NCBI RefSeq assembly: GCF_013155395.1
Contig: NZ_JABJWC010000024.1
Location: forward strand, 1 to 49,203
DNA length: 49,203 bases
Source of the DNA: Komagataeibacter melomenusus
Lineage (GTDB): Bacteria > Pseudomonadota > Alphaproteobacteria > Acetobacterales > Acetobacteraceae
Direction: 5' to 3'
Part shown: piece by piece, positions 33,989-42,886 of the stretch
How the letters are laid out: every line of letters begins with the position of its first letter
Numbering within the stretch: position 1 is the first letter of the stretch
Notes under the pieces: generated by a model
Seen by the model: only the letters and a program-made list of their open reading frames with translations
What the model was told of the DNA's origin: nothing
Databases searched by the model: none
Program-made: the position numbers and the translations under genes

Positions 33989-34747
33989 TCAATCCTTCAT
34001 GCCCCGCGCCACCGCGAGGCCACCAGCCGCCTGACAGGTCGGCATCATCTCCACCTCGTTGATATTGACATGGCGCGGCAGCGCAATGATCCAGGACAGG
34101 GTCTCGGCAATATCCTCGGGCAGCAGGGGGTGGGTGCCTTCATACACCGCCGCCGCCTTGGCGGGGTCACGCAGGCGCACGGTGCTGAACTCGCTGCCGC
34201 CGCACAAGCCCGGCTCGATATTGGTCACGCGCACATTATGGCCCAGCAGGTCGCAGCGCAGGTTGCGGGTGAACTGGCGCACGAACGCCTTGGTCGCGCC
34301 ATACACATTGCCGCCGGTATAGGGGTAGGTACCCGCCGTGCTGCCCAGTGTCACCACATGCCCGCGATCACGCGCCACCATGCCCGGCAGCAGCACGCGC
34401 GTGAGTTCGACCATGCCGGTCACGTTGGTGCCGATCATGGTCTGCCAGTTGGCCAGATCCGCCTCCTGCGCCTTTTCCATGCCCAGGGCGAGACCCGCGT
34501 TATTGACCAGCACATCCACATCGCGCCAGCCCTCGGGCAGGCTGCCCGGCAGGGCGGCGATGGCGGCGGCGTCGGTCATGTCCAGTTCGAAGGCCAGCAG
34601 GTCCGGCCCGAGTTCGGCGGCCAGCGCCTCAAGGCGTTCGCGCCTGCGGCCGGTGGCGATGACGCGATATCCATCCCGCACGAGCCGCGTGGCGATCGCC
34701 CTGCCGAATCCGGCCGTGGCGCCCGTTACCAGTGCTATCTGCTTCAT
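33989..34747 (-). CDS. YdfG-like SDR (serine/malonic semialdehyde dehydrogenase type)
   Basis: A 252-residue NAD(P)-dependent short-chain dehydrogenase. The cofactor motif is TGATAGFGRAIA (8-19), followed by TGRRRERL typical of NADPH users, NNAG in the middle, and catalytic STAGTYPYTGGNVYGATK with Ser, Tyr and Lys in place. The ALPRHVNINEVEMMPT ending is characteristic of the YdfG group, which oxidises L-allo-threonine, serine or 3-hydroxy acids. The stop TGA overlaps the start region of the PPK2 gene (TGAGCATG). The physiological substrate cannot be told from the sequence. Confidence 0.88.
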   Translation of the reverse strand: MKQIALVTGATAGFGRAIATRLVRDGYRVIATGRRRERLEALAAELGPDLLAFELDMTDAAAIAALPGSLPEGWRDVDVLVNNAGLALGMEKAQEADLANWQTMIGTNVTGMVELTRVLLPGMVARDRGHVVTLGSTAGTYPYTGGNVYGATKAFVRQFTRNLRCDLLGHNVRVTNIEPGLCGGSEFSTVRLRDPAKAAAVYEGTHPLLPEDIAETLSWIIALPRHVNINEVEMMPTCQAAGGLAVARGMKD

Positions 34748-34876
34748 GGTCTTTCCTCCTGCTGTGTCAGTGGTCAGCCTTGCATATCAATCGCCGCCCG
34801 TCATGGGGGCAATCAGCCATACAACCCGAAGCTGAAATGGTTGCAAAAGAGGGCAAATCCGGTTCTATGGTGGTGT

Positions 34877-35461
34877 ATGGCTTCTTTCGCGACATCTCCA
34901 GGCCGCAGCCTGACCGGTCACCTGCTGGTGGCGACCCCTGCCCTGACCGACCCCGCCTTCGCGCGCAGTGTCATCTACCTGTGCGCCCATACGCCCGAGG
35001 ACGGGGCGATGGGGCTGGTCGTCAACCGCAGGCTGTCGCAACCCGTGCTGGATGACGTGCTTGAACAGCTTGGCATTGCCCCCGTGCCGCCGCGCCGCCG
35101 CATCAACCTGTGCGCGGGCGGGCCGATGGATAACGGGCGCGGCTTCGTGCTGCATACCTCGGACTGGAGCGGCGATGGCAGCCTGCCGGTCGATGACAGC
35201 ACGACGCTGACCGCCAGCCTTGATGTGCTGCGTGACATTGCCGATGGCAATGGCCCCGCCCACGCCATGCTGGCCATGGGCCATGCAAGCTGGGAGGCAG
35301 GCCAGCTTGAGGACGAGATGCTGCGCCACGATGCCTGGGTTGCCGCCCCCGCCACCGCGGCCATCGTGTTCGGCCCCGACCATAACGCCAAATGGCGGCA
35401 GGCGCTGGCCAGCGTGCGCATTGACCCGGCATGGTATACCGGGGCGGCTGGCCACGCCTGA
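34877..35461 (+). CDS. YqgE/AlgH family protein (UPF0301)
   Basis: A 194-residue protein. The conserved elements are GHLLVATPALTDPAFARSVIYLCAH, EDGAMGLVVNRRL, LCAGGPMDNGRGFVLHTSDW and a late LGHASWEAGQLEDE-like segment (here MGHASWEAGQLEDE). Structures in the family show an alpha/beta fold, and function is unsettled. ATG 34877 starts MASFATSPGRSL; the frame extends upstream only as antisense to the SDR. The ribosome site is weak. Confidence 0.92.
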   Translation: MASFATSPGRSLTGHLLVATPALTDPAFARSVIYLCAHTPEDGAMGLVVNRRLSQPVLDDVLEQLGIAPVPPRRRINLCAGGPMDNGRGFVLHTSDWSGDGSLPVDDSTTLTASLDVLRDIADGNGPAHAMLAMGHASWEAGQLEDEMLRHDAWVAAPATAAIVFGPDHNAKWRQALASVRIDPAWYTGAAGHA

Positions 35462-35549
35462 GCGGGACGCAGCACTTTCCGCCAGGGACACTTTCACATA
35501 CATGCCCCGCCCGGCCGCCAGAACGCGCCGGGAAGGCATGAGAACGCCA

Positions 35550-35590
35550 GAAGGCCGGAAAGCAGTGCCCTGCTCCCGGCCTTTCTTTTG
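35550..35590. terminator. Terminator between yqgE and the TonB receptor gene
   Basis: A stem of AAGGCCGG-AA-AGCAG pairing with CTGCT-C-CCGGCCTT (35551-35565 with 35570-35583), loop TGCC, with a small internal bulge, followed by CTTTTG on the plus side. It lies between two convergent genes and can serve the yqgE side, and possibly the receptor gene. Confidence 0.8.
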
Positions 35591-35610
35591 TTTATGATAA
35601 CGGGAAAAAT

Positions 35611-38235
35611 TCAGAAACGCGCGTCAATACGGCCATAGTAATAGCCGCCCGTCATGGGCACCTGCGCCGAGTTGGCATCATAAATACGTGCGCCGTAGTT
35701 GTTATTCAGCGGGTTTACCATGCGCGGGCGGATGTTGAAGACATTGTTCGCCCCGACGGTAACATGCAGGTGTGGCGTGACGCTGTACCCTATTTCAAGG
35801 TCCGTCAGCCAGCGCGGGGTATTGTTGAACTGCGCGAAACAGGTGTTGGAGTACCGCAGCGCACTGACCACGCCGTTGGATACGCACTGGGCGCTGGAAG
35901 GGGTCCAGTCCTGATAGGCCAGCATGTCCGTGGTCTGGCCATAGCGGGTCTGGCGTATGTTCACGTCCCATTTCCCGATCGTCCAGTAAGCATTGAGGAT
36001 CAGTTTGCTGCGCGGATAGGCGGTGGTGATGTAGCTGGCCGTAGCGGCATTGAGCAGTGGCGTGCTCACGCCATTGACCATGGTGGCGGCCACATGGCTC
36101 AACCGCGTGCGGTTAAGATCCAGCGAGGCGGAAAGGTTCAGGTTGCCGTAACGGTGCATGTGCAGCAGGTAGCTTGCCTTGAGGTCAAAGCCCTGCGTGC
36201 GCGTGCTGGCGCCATTGGCAAAATAATAAGTGCTGACGGCATTGGGGTCGAGACCGCTTGGCAGCACGAAGCCAAGCTGCTGCACGGCGTTGATGGCCGT
36301 TGGCCCGTTGACGGACCCACCGGCGATGATGCGGTCGCGGATGTTGATCTGGTAGACATCGGCCTCGACATGGAACCCGTTGACCGGCTCCAGCACGATG
36401 CCCGCGCTTGCGTTGGTCGAGCGTTCAGGCTTGAGGGGGGAGGCCCCCAGCGAGCGCGCGGCCCCTGAACTGACAGGCAGCAGCCCCGACACGGTGGAAG
36501 CTCCGACATTGATGGCGCTGAAATGCTGCTCGGCCAGTGTCGGCGCACGAAAACCGTTGCTTATGGTGCCACGCACGGCGATGCGTCGCGTGAAGTCATA
36601 GCGTGTGGAGACCTTGCCGTTTTCGGTGTTGCCCACATCGGTATAGTGCTCGAAACGCCCGGCAAAATCGACATCCCAGTGCTTGAGCGGATGAAAGTCG
36701 CCATCCAGATAGCCTGCCCAGATATCGCGGCTCCAGCTACCCGCATTATGCGGGCTCAGGCCAACGTAACCGGCCATGCCACCGGCCTCATACGATGGCG
36801 GCGTGCCTGCCGTTATCTCATAGGTTTCAAGCCGGTGTTCCGCGCCGAAGGCAATGGTGGTGGGCGTGGCGAAACCGGTTTTGAAATTGCGCCTGAAATC
36901 GGCCGTATTGGTCCATTGCGCCATGCGGTAGCTTTCGGCCCGCGTGGTGGTGGGCGACCAGCCGCATCCATCAGTTGAAGCATAGGCGCTGGTGCTGGTC
37001 GGGTTGGTGCTGCGTGCAATGCACTTGCTGCTCAGCATGCCCGCATTCACGCTGTTCTTGTCACCGATCTTGTCTTCATCCGCGCCATAGGTCGTGCTGA
37101 TGTCCCAGGCAAATTTGAAGAAGTTATCGCCCTTCAGCCCCAGCGTGGCGGCATAGTCATTCTCTTCCATCGTTTCGATGGGCGAGAAACCGGAGGGGTA
37201 GACGGAAGGCAGCGTATTGGGCGGCCGGTAGTTTTCATAGGCTTCGGCATGGCGATGGGCATAGGTAATCAGCCCGTAGCCCTGTATGCCCTCCGCCAGC
37301 GTCCTGCCAAAGGCGATGCTCAGGTTTTCACGCGTTTCTTCTGGCGTGCTCATGACCTTGTTGGAATTCTTGGGAACGGAAACCGACCCGGTATAAAGCG
37401 AGGTCGCCGCCCCCGCAGGCGCGTAGCCCAGCAGGCGATGGTCTTCGGTGTAGGGGGCCATATGATCGGTATGGTACACCTGCCCGCTCAGGTGCAGGTA
37501 GCCATCGCCACCAAGCGACAGGCCGCCGTCAATGCTGGTCTGGTATTGCCAGCCATCGCCGTTATAGGCGTTTGCGCCTGTCTGGGCGCTCATGTTCAGG
37601 CCATGATTTGTTTTTTTGGTAATGATGTTGACCACGCCCGCAATGGCGTCCGACCCGTACAGCGCGGCGGCTCCATCTTCCAGCACCTCGATATGGTCGA
37701 TGGCGGCAGCCGGGATCATGTTCAGGTCAACCGGGGTTGCGCCAAAATCAGGCCCGGCATCGGCATAGATGTTTGCCGTGGTATGGCGACGTTTTCCATC
37801 CACCAGCACCAGAACCTCGTTGGGGTTGAGGCCACGCATGCGAATGGCGGATGTCAGCGCGCCGGCATCATTGCCCATGGCGCTGACATTGATCGAGGCA
37901 TAGGTGCGCGTCAGTGCATCCGCAAGGTTCATCTGCCCCGAACGCCGCAGGGTTGCGGCAGACAGGACCGTAACGGGCGATGTGCTTTGCTGCGCCTTGC
38001 GATTGACGGCATGGGTGCCTGTTACAATCAGGGTTTCACTGCTGCTGGCCGAAGCATTTGTGCCATCGACCGGCTTCGGGCCGGATTTCGTGCCGGATTT
38101 CGTGCCTTTCACGACAGATTTTTTATTGTCAGGCTTCTGCTCATCCACAAGTGGCGCAGCATAAGAAACGGTTGCATCCACTACCAATCCAAAAGTGAGT
38201 GCTGTCGAAAACAGAAAGGCTTTTCTGATGGCCAT
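35611..38235 (-). CDS. TonB-dependent outer membrane receptor
   Basis: An 874-residue outer-membrane transporter. After a signal peptide (about 1-27, ending SYAAP) comes a Lys/Gly/Ser-rich linker (KGTKSGTKSGPKP), then the TonB box region ETLIVTGTHAVNRKAQQ. The plug domain contains PVTVLSAATLRRSG, IRMRGLNPNEVLVLVDGKRR and IDHIEVLEDGAAALYGSDAIAGVVNIITKK. A 22-strand barrel follows, ending in GRIDARF with the terminal Phe for barrel assembly. The ligand is unknown; the plug style resembles the siderophore/vitamin receptor group. It is divergent from a Tat-exported aminotransferase. The start ATG 38235 has a weak TGGAA site. Confidence 0.93.
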   Translation of the reverse strand: MAIRKAFLFSTALTFGLVVDATVSYAAPLVDEQKPDNKKSVVKGTKSGTKSGPKPVDGTNASASSSETLIVTGTHAVNRKAQQSTSPVTVLSAATLRRSGQMNLADALTRTYASINVSAMGNDAGALTSAIRMRGLNPNEVLVLVDGKRRHTTANIYADAGPDFGATPVDLNMIPAAAIDHIEVLEDGAAALYGSDAIAGVVNIITKKTNHGLNMSAQTGANAYNGDGWQYQTSIDGGLSLGGDGYLHLSGQVYHTDHMAPYTEDHRLLGYAPAGAATSLYTGSVSVPKNSNKVMSTPEETRENLSIAFGRTLAEGIQGYGLITYAHRHAEAYENYRPPNTLPSVYPSGFSPIETMEENDYAATLGLKGDNFFKFAWDISTTYGADEDKIGDKNSVNAGMLSSKCIARSTNPTSTSAYASTDGCGWSPTTTRAESYRMAQWTNTADFRRNFKTGFATPTTIAFGAEHRLETYEITAGTPPSYEAGGMAGYVGLSPHNAGSWSRDIWAGYLDGDFHPLKHWDVDFAGRFEHYTDVGNTENGKVSTRYDFTRRIAVRGTISNGFRAPTLAEQHFSAINVGASTVSGLLPVSSGAARSLGASPLKPERSTNASAGIVLEPVNGFHVEADVYQINIRDRIIAGGSVNGPTAINAVQQLGFVLPSGLDPNAVSTYYFANGASTRTQGFDLKASYLLHMHRYGNLNLSASLDLNRTRLSHVAATMVNGVSTPLLNAATASYITTAYPRSKLILNAYWTIGKWDVNIRQTRYGQTTDMLAYQDWTPSSAQCVSNGVVSALRYSNTCFAQFNNTPRWLTDLEIGYSVTPHLHVTVGANNVFNIRPRMVNPLNNNYGARIYDANSAQVPMTGGYYYGRIDARF

Positions 38236-38402
38236 GAGTATTTCCAGGGACAGGTGATTAAAACCAAACGCAAGCCCCTTATCGAAAATGTTAGATTCTT
38301 TTAAAGTTAAGTTACTATGAAAATTTATTCTTATTTATTTCATATTCTATTTTACAGAGATAATATAATAAACCATTCAATCTCATGCCTAAACGGACAA
38401 TC
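38236..38402. promoter_or_regulatory. AT-rich divergent promoter region of the receptor/aminotransferase pair
   Basis: This is one of the most AT-rich parts of the window. On the plus strand a perfect -10 TATAAT lies at 38364-38369; a -35 is not clear. If used, transcription would begin near 38376, favouring ATG 38403 for the aminotransferase. A partly symmetric TTTAAAAGAATCTAA (minus strand, about 38306-38292) could be an iron-regulator (Fur/Irr) operator for the receptor, but this is a guess from pattern. Confidence 0.5.
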
Positions 38403-39509
38403 ATGCTGCATCTGAACCGGCGCTCCCTCATCCAGTCCGCCAGCCTGCTCACCTCCGCCCTGTGGGCCGGCGTGGTCCACCCTGCCAGGGCGGAGGATCC
38501 TCCGCCGGCACGGGCACGCCTGAATGTAACGGAAAACCCCTTTGGCCCCTCGCCTGCCGCACGCGCCGCCATTGCGGGCTGCGTGCCGCTAGCACCCTAT
38601 TATGTTGAGGATGAGCATCTGCTGCGCGACCGGATTGGCCAGCAGGAAAATCTTGAACGTGAGAAAGTCGCCCTGTCCAATGGCTCGCTTGATGCGCTTT
38701 CGCTGCTTTCAACCGATATCGGGCGCGCCGGGCATATCCTTGCCCCCCAGCCAACCTATGCCACGCACCTGAACTATGCCCAGCGCCGGGGGGTGGCCGT
38801 GCGCTATGTGCCGCTTGCGGCGCATGCGATCGACCTGCGGGCCATGCGCCGCGCCATAACCCCCCAGACCGCGCTGGTGTATATCTGCAACCCCAACAAC
38901 CCGACCGGGCATATGCTCAGGCATCAAGAACTTCTGGCATTCTGCCGGGATGTTTCAAAAACGGTTCCGGTCATTGTGGACGAGGCCTATTTCGAACTGC
39001 TGCCCGATGCAAACGGCATGACCATTGCCCCCCTTGTCCATTCCGGACATGACGTGATCGTGGCGCGCACGTTCTCCAAGGTATACGGACTGGCCGGGCT
39101 GCGGATCGGCTACATCCTGGCGCAGGCGCCTCGTGTCAAACAGCTTTACAGCCTGACCACGACATCGCGCAATCAGGCAGGCTTTGCCGCGGCAGTCGCA
39201 TCATTGGGGGACAGGCACTACCTTGACGGCGCGATCGCCTATCTCAAAGACTGCCGCCAGATGATCTATGACATCTGCGAAAAAAATGGCCTGTCCTACC
39301 TGCGGAGCCATGGCACATTCGTATATGTAAATACCCGGCGCCCTGCCAAGCTGATGGAACAGGCGCTGGCGCAGCGCAATGTTGATATCCGTGTTTTTGA
39401 GGCGCCTGCCTACCAGACATGGATCCGGGTCGGAACCGCTACCCCTGCGGAACTGGCCATGTTCGGGCGCGCCCTTCCCCTTGCCCTCAAGGATGTGCCC
39501 AAAACCTGA
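38403..39509 (+). CDS. Tat-exported PLP-dependent aminotransferase (fold type I, HisC-like)
   Basis: A 368-residue fold-type I aminotransferase with a twin-arginine signal: NRRSLIQ (Arg6, Arg7), a hydrophobic core and a cleavage site near ARAED (about 30). The catalytic domain has NGSLDAL, the cofactor motif NPNNPTG (163-169), Asp193 in DEAYFE, the Schiff-base Lys226 in TFSKVYGLAGLR and Arg234 binding substrate carboxylate or phosphate. ATG 38403 is chosen because GGACA lies five bases upstream and the TATAAT box is too close to ATG 38385. PLP enzymes are normally cytosolic, so this one presumably folds with PLP and then crosses the membrane. It is divergent from the TonB receptor. The substrate is unknown. 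Confidence 0.88.
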   Translation: MLHLNRRSLIQSASLLTSALWAGVVHPARAEDPPPARARLNVTENPFGPSPAARAAIAGCVPLAPYYVEDEHLLRDRIGQQENLEREKVALSNGSLDALSLLSTDIGRAGHILAPQPTYATHLNYAQRRGVAVRYVPLAAHAIDLRAMRRAITPQTALVYICNPNNPTGHMLRHQELLAFCRDVSKTVPVIVDEAYFELLPDANGMTIAPLVHSGHDVIVARTFSKVYGLAGLRIGYILAQAPRVKQLYSLTTTSRNQAGFAAAVASLGDRHYLDGAIAYLKDCRQMIYDICEKNGLSYLRSHGTFVYVNTRRPAKLMEQALAQRNVDIRVFEAPAYQTWIRVGTATPAELAMFGRALPLALKDVPKT

Positions 39510-39601
39510 GGCGGCGCAGGCTGCTCACCGACCGAAAACACCCATGCGATCCGGCAGCATGAAGGCCGAACGGGCGTGGCGTTGGCCATACGGGGCGGCA
39601 A

Positions 39602-40477
39602 TTACCAGCGCAGCGACGGCACGCAGGCCACGGGGGCAAGCCCTGCGGCAGTCGCTTCCGCCACCGCAAGGTCGTAGTCAGGGTTGCGGTTATGCGCCCA
39701 GCTTCCGCCCAGCATTTCCTGATGGATGCCGCCCAGCACCCAGCAGCCATCAATGCCTGCCGTAGCCGCCCCGCGCATGTCGGTGGCCAGCGCATCGCCC
39801 AGGGCCAGCACGCGGTCGCGCGGCACATCAAGCAGCGATAACGCCAGCGCGTACACTTCCGGGTAGGGCTTGCCAATCCAGCGCACGGAACGGCCACGAT
39901 TTTCATACCAGCTTGCCATCGCACCCGCGCAGATCAGGCGCTGGCTGCCACGAATGACCTGCTGGTCGGGGTTGGCGCAGATCATGGGCAGGCTGTGGGC
40001 CGCGCACTGCTCCAGCAGGGGCAGGTAGGGGGTGATGTCTTCCTCGCCCAGTTCGGCATCCGGCCCGGTATTGAGCACGAAATCCGCCTGCGCGGGGTCA
40101 GTCACCACATCAAGGTCCAGCCCGGCATAGACATCAACATCCTTGTCGGGACCAAGATGGACCATGCGGCGGCCAAGGCCCGCAAACCATGGGTCGGTGC
40201 GGGCGGCAAGCATGCGATGGGTGCACTCGCCACTGGTCATGATGCCGTCATACAGGTCCGCACTGATACCCATGCGGCGCAGGCCCGGCTCGACCGTGGC
40301 GGTGCGCCGCGGCGCGTTGGAGAGCAGCACCACCCGCCTGCCCGCCTCACGCAGGCGTTGCAGGCATTCCAGCACGCCGGGATAAGGTTCTACGCCATTA
40401 TGCACCACGCCCCACAGGTCGAGGATGTAGCCATCATAATCATGGCTCAGGCCGGACAGGCCATCATGCCATTTCAT
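39602..40477 (-). CDS. TIGR01459 family HAD-type hydrolase
   Basis: A 291-residue HAD superfamily subclass IIA protein. The N-terminal motif I is YILDLWGVVHNGV (Asp20 nucleophile; LWGV as in the TIGR01459 subfamily). LLSNAPRR is motif II with Ser/Asn. The cap region is of the NagD type, and the later IGKPYPEVYALAL and ALGDALATDMRGA segments are motifs III and IV. It may dephosphorylate a small sugar or pyrimidine-like phosphate. It starts four bases inside the pyrD stop (overlap), so it is translated with pyrD. The physiological substrate is not known. Confidence 0.9.
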   Translation of the reverse strand: MKWHDGLSGLSHDYDGYILDLWGVVHNGVEPYPGVLECLQRLREAGRRVVLLSNAPRRTATVEPGLRRMGISADLYDGIMTSGECTHRMLAARTDPWFAGLGRRMVHLGPDKDVDVYAGLDLDVVTDPAQADFVLNTGPDAELGEEDITPYLPLLEQCAAHSLPMICANPDQQVIRGSQRLICAGAMASWYENRGRSVRWIGKPYPEVYALALSLLDVPRDRVLALGDALATDMRGAATAGIDGCWVLGGIHQEMLGGSWAHNRNPDYDLAVAEATAAGLAPVACVPSLRW

Positions 40478-41550
40478 TTAAGGGCGGCTCCCTTGGCATC
40501 GGCCAGCGTCTCGAAACCTTCGGCGCGCAGGGCGCGCAGCGTCTCGGCCTTGAGGCGCTTCAGGATTCCCGGCCCTTCATACACATAGGCCGTGTAGATC
40601 TGTACGAGGTCGGCCCCGGCCTTGACCCGGTCGAGAATATCCACTCCGGTTTCAATCCCGCCGCTGGCCACCAGCGCCACGCGGCCTGCCGCCACCTTTG
40701 CCACGCGGGCCAGCATGTCCTGCGCCAGCGGGCGCAGCGGGCGGCCCGACAGGCCCCCGGTCTCGGTGGCATAGGGGCTGAGCAGCCCTGCGGGGCGCGA
40801 GATGGTGGTGTTGGAGACGATCAGCCCCTGCGCGCCACCGGCAATGGCGGCCTCGACCACGGCTTCGACATCATCATGCGCGATATCGGGCGAGATCTTG
40901 ACCAGAAGCGGCGGGCGCTCGGGGTGGGCTGCGTTGATGGCATCAAGAATGCCCTTGAGCCTTGATGCCTCAAGCAGGTCGCGCAGCCCCGGCGTGTTGG
41001 GCGAGGAGAGGTTGATGACGATATAATCGGCATAGTGCTTAACGCGCCCCACCAGCATGGGGTAGTCGCGCTCAGGGTCGGCCCCTGTTTTATTGATGCC
41101 AAGGTTGGCCCCTACCGGCACCTGCATGCCGGGCTTGCGGCGCGGCGAGGACACGCGATGCAGGCGCGCCATGCGCACGGCAAAGCGGTCGATGCCCTGG
41201 TTGTTGAAGCCCATGCGGTTGATGATGGCGCGGTCTTCACTCAGGCGGAACAGGCGCGGCTGCGGGTTGCCGGGCTGCGGGCGCGGCGTGACGGTACCCG
41301 CCTCGACAAAGCCGAAGCCCGAACGCGTGAGCGGGCGCACCACCACGGCGTTCTTGTCAAACCCCGCCGCCATGCCGATGGGGTTGGGAAAGCGCAGCCC
41401 CATGGCGCGGACGGACAGCGCCGGGTCATCATTGCCGGGGCAGGAGACGCCGCCAAGGCCGAGTTGCAGGGCATCAAGGGCGATATGATGGGCGGCCTCG
41501 GGCTCCAGGCGCCGCATCAGGGGCAGGATCATGCGCGACATAATATTCAT
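40474..41550 (-). CDS. pyrD: Dihydroorotate dehydrogenase (quinone), class 2
   Basis: Oxidises dihydroorotate to orotate and reduces membrane quinone. The 358-residue product has the class 2 features: an N-terminal amphipathic helix (MILPLMRRLEPEAAHHIALDAL), MGLRFPNPIGMAAGFDKNA, GFVEAGTVTPRPQPGNPQPRLFR, the catalytic Ser in VINLSSPNTPGLRDLL, VKISPDI and GGIETGVD for FMN phosphate. It overlaps the upstream beta-propeller gene and the downstream HAD gene by four bases each. Confidence 0.97.
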   Translation of the reverse strand: MNIMSRMILPLMRRLEPEAAHHIALDALQLGLGGVSCPGNDDPALSVRAMGLRFPNPIGMAAGFDKNAVVVRPLTRSGFGFVEAGTVTPRPQPGNPQPRLFRLSEDRAIINRMGFNNQGIDRFAVRMARLHRVSSPRRKPGMQVPVGANLGINKTGADPERDYPMLVGRVKHYADYIVINLSSPNTPGLRDLLEASRLKGILDAINAAHPERPPLLVKISPDIAHDDVEAVVEAAIAGGAQGLIVSNTTISRPAGLLSPYATETGGLSGRPLRPLAQDMLARVAKVAAGRVALVASGGIETGVDILDRVKAGADLVQIYTAYVYEGPGILKRLKAETLRALRAEGFETLADAKGAALK

Positions 41551-42794
41551 GGCCGCGATTGTTGCCGCAATTCAGCGCCGGGGGAAAGGGGCAACTCGCC
41601 CGGCGCGGGCCTTGTGGCATCCACGGGGGCTGGCGCATCGGTGGGGAAGCGGATCAGGTAATAGGGCGGCACGCGCAGATCATGGCCACCATTGAGCCCC
41701 CCAAGCCGGTTCCATTGGCCCAGCGTGCAGTAAACCATTGTGCCATCAACAAAGATGCCATCAGGCGAGAGCACGCGCGGGTCATGCACCATGGTATCGA
41801 ACGTACCATCGGTGTTGCGGCGGAAGATGGCATCATGCTCGAAATTGGTGGTGTAGATCCGGCCCTGCGCGTCACTGGCCAGCCCGTCTGCAACACCCTT
41901 TTCGCCCAGGTCGCGGATGGCTGTGGCAAGCTGCGCATCGGTCTGGTCAAAATCGGCCAGCAGGGCAGTGGGGATGCTGTACAGCCGCCGGCTGGTCAGC
42001 GGGCTGTAATACAGCGTGGCGCTGTCGGGCGAGAGCGTGAGGCCATCCACCCCGCCTGATACAAAAGCAGGCTTGTGCGCAGGCGGATCAAACACCAGTG
42101 GCCGCCCCTCCACCACCGCCATGAAGGGATGTTCAGCCTGGATGGACGGGTGGCTGGCCAGCACCCGGCGCTGCCGCCCGCTCGCCACATCCACCACCAC
42201 GAGTGCAGGCGACTGGCCAAAGGAAGAATCGGTAATGAACACCGTGCCCTGCGCCCCGTGTGTGAGGTCCACGCGCAGGTCGTTCATGTGGCTGTCAGGC
42301 AGGAGCGTGGGGGCACGCAGCACGATGCTGGCAAAGATGCGGTTGGTGGCCGGGTCGATGCCGATCACCTTGGCCGCACCGGGCGCCAGTGGCGCGCCTG
42401 CCAGCTTGCCATCATCAATGGCCCACAGCCGCCCCTTCGCATCAATGGTCATGCCGTGGATGGACATGAGGCGGGTGGCAGGTGGCCGGTCGGAGGGCAT
42501 GGAGGTGGCCACATCGGGATAGGGATATAACCGGCCATTTTTCAGTTCCGCCAGCGTCGCCCCCTTGTGGTTGACCGCATGGCGCGGAAAGCCCACGAAC
42601 ACCCGCCCCCCCGTAACCGCAATGCCCGACGGGCCGGGACCATCGAAGCGGGCCACGATCTCGAACGGGCCTTCGGGGGCTGCGCCATGGTCGTGGTTGA
42701 TGGGCATCTGCGCGGGCTCGGCCGCCCGCGCGGCCGGGAGCACCGCTGCCATGAGGGCAGCCCCGAACAGCAGATCACGCCTGTGCATGGTCAT
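41547..42794 (-). CDS. Exported beta-propeller protein, major royal jelly protein/yellow (SMP-30-like) family
   Basis: A 415-residue exported protein starting at ATG 42794, behind GGGGGA. The N-terminus MTMHRRDLLFGAALMAA is Tat-like (two Arg) with cleavage near ARAAE. The rest is a six-bladed propeller with SIHGMTIDAKGRLWAIDDG, HMNDLRVDLTHGAQGTVFITDS, GVDGLTLSPDSATLYYSPLTSRRLYSI and DGLASDAQGRIYTTNFEHDAI, as in the MRJP/yellow group of the gluconolactonase-like superfamily. A lactonase role would suit the sugar dehydrogenase complex upstream, but this is inference. It starts 92 bases after the cytochrome gene stop and overlaps pyrD. Confidence 0.85.
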   Translation of the reverse strand: MTMHRRDLLFGAALMAAVLPAARAAEPAQMPINHDHGAAPEGPFEIVARFDGPGPSGIAVTGGRVFVGFPRHAVNHKGATLAELKNGRLYPYPDVATSMPSDRPPATRLMSIHGMTIDAKGRLWAIDDGKLAGAPLAPGAAKVIGIDPATNRIFASIVLRAPTLLPDSHMNDLRVDLTHGAQGTVFITDSSFGQSPALVVVDVASGRQRRVLASHPSIQAEHPFMAVVEGRPLVFDPPAHKPAFVSGGVDGLTLSPDSATLYYSPLTSRRLYSIPTALLADFDQTDAQLATAIRDLGEKGVADGLASDAQGRIYTTNFEHDAIFRRNTDGTFDTMVHDPRVLSPDGIFVDGTMVYCTLGQWNRLGGLNGGHDLRVPPYYLIRFPTDAPAPVDATRPAPGELPLSPGAELRQQSRP

Positions 42795-42886
42795 GAATAT
42801 TTTCCCCCGGTTTGTGCGGCAGGCGTCCATTCATGCAACTCAGGGCCATGAGGGCAATCGCATGCCCTGCCGCGCAGCGTTCACAA

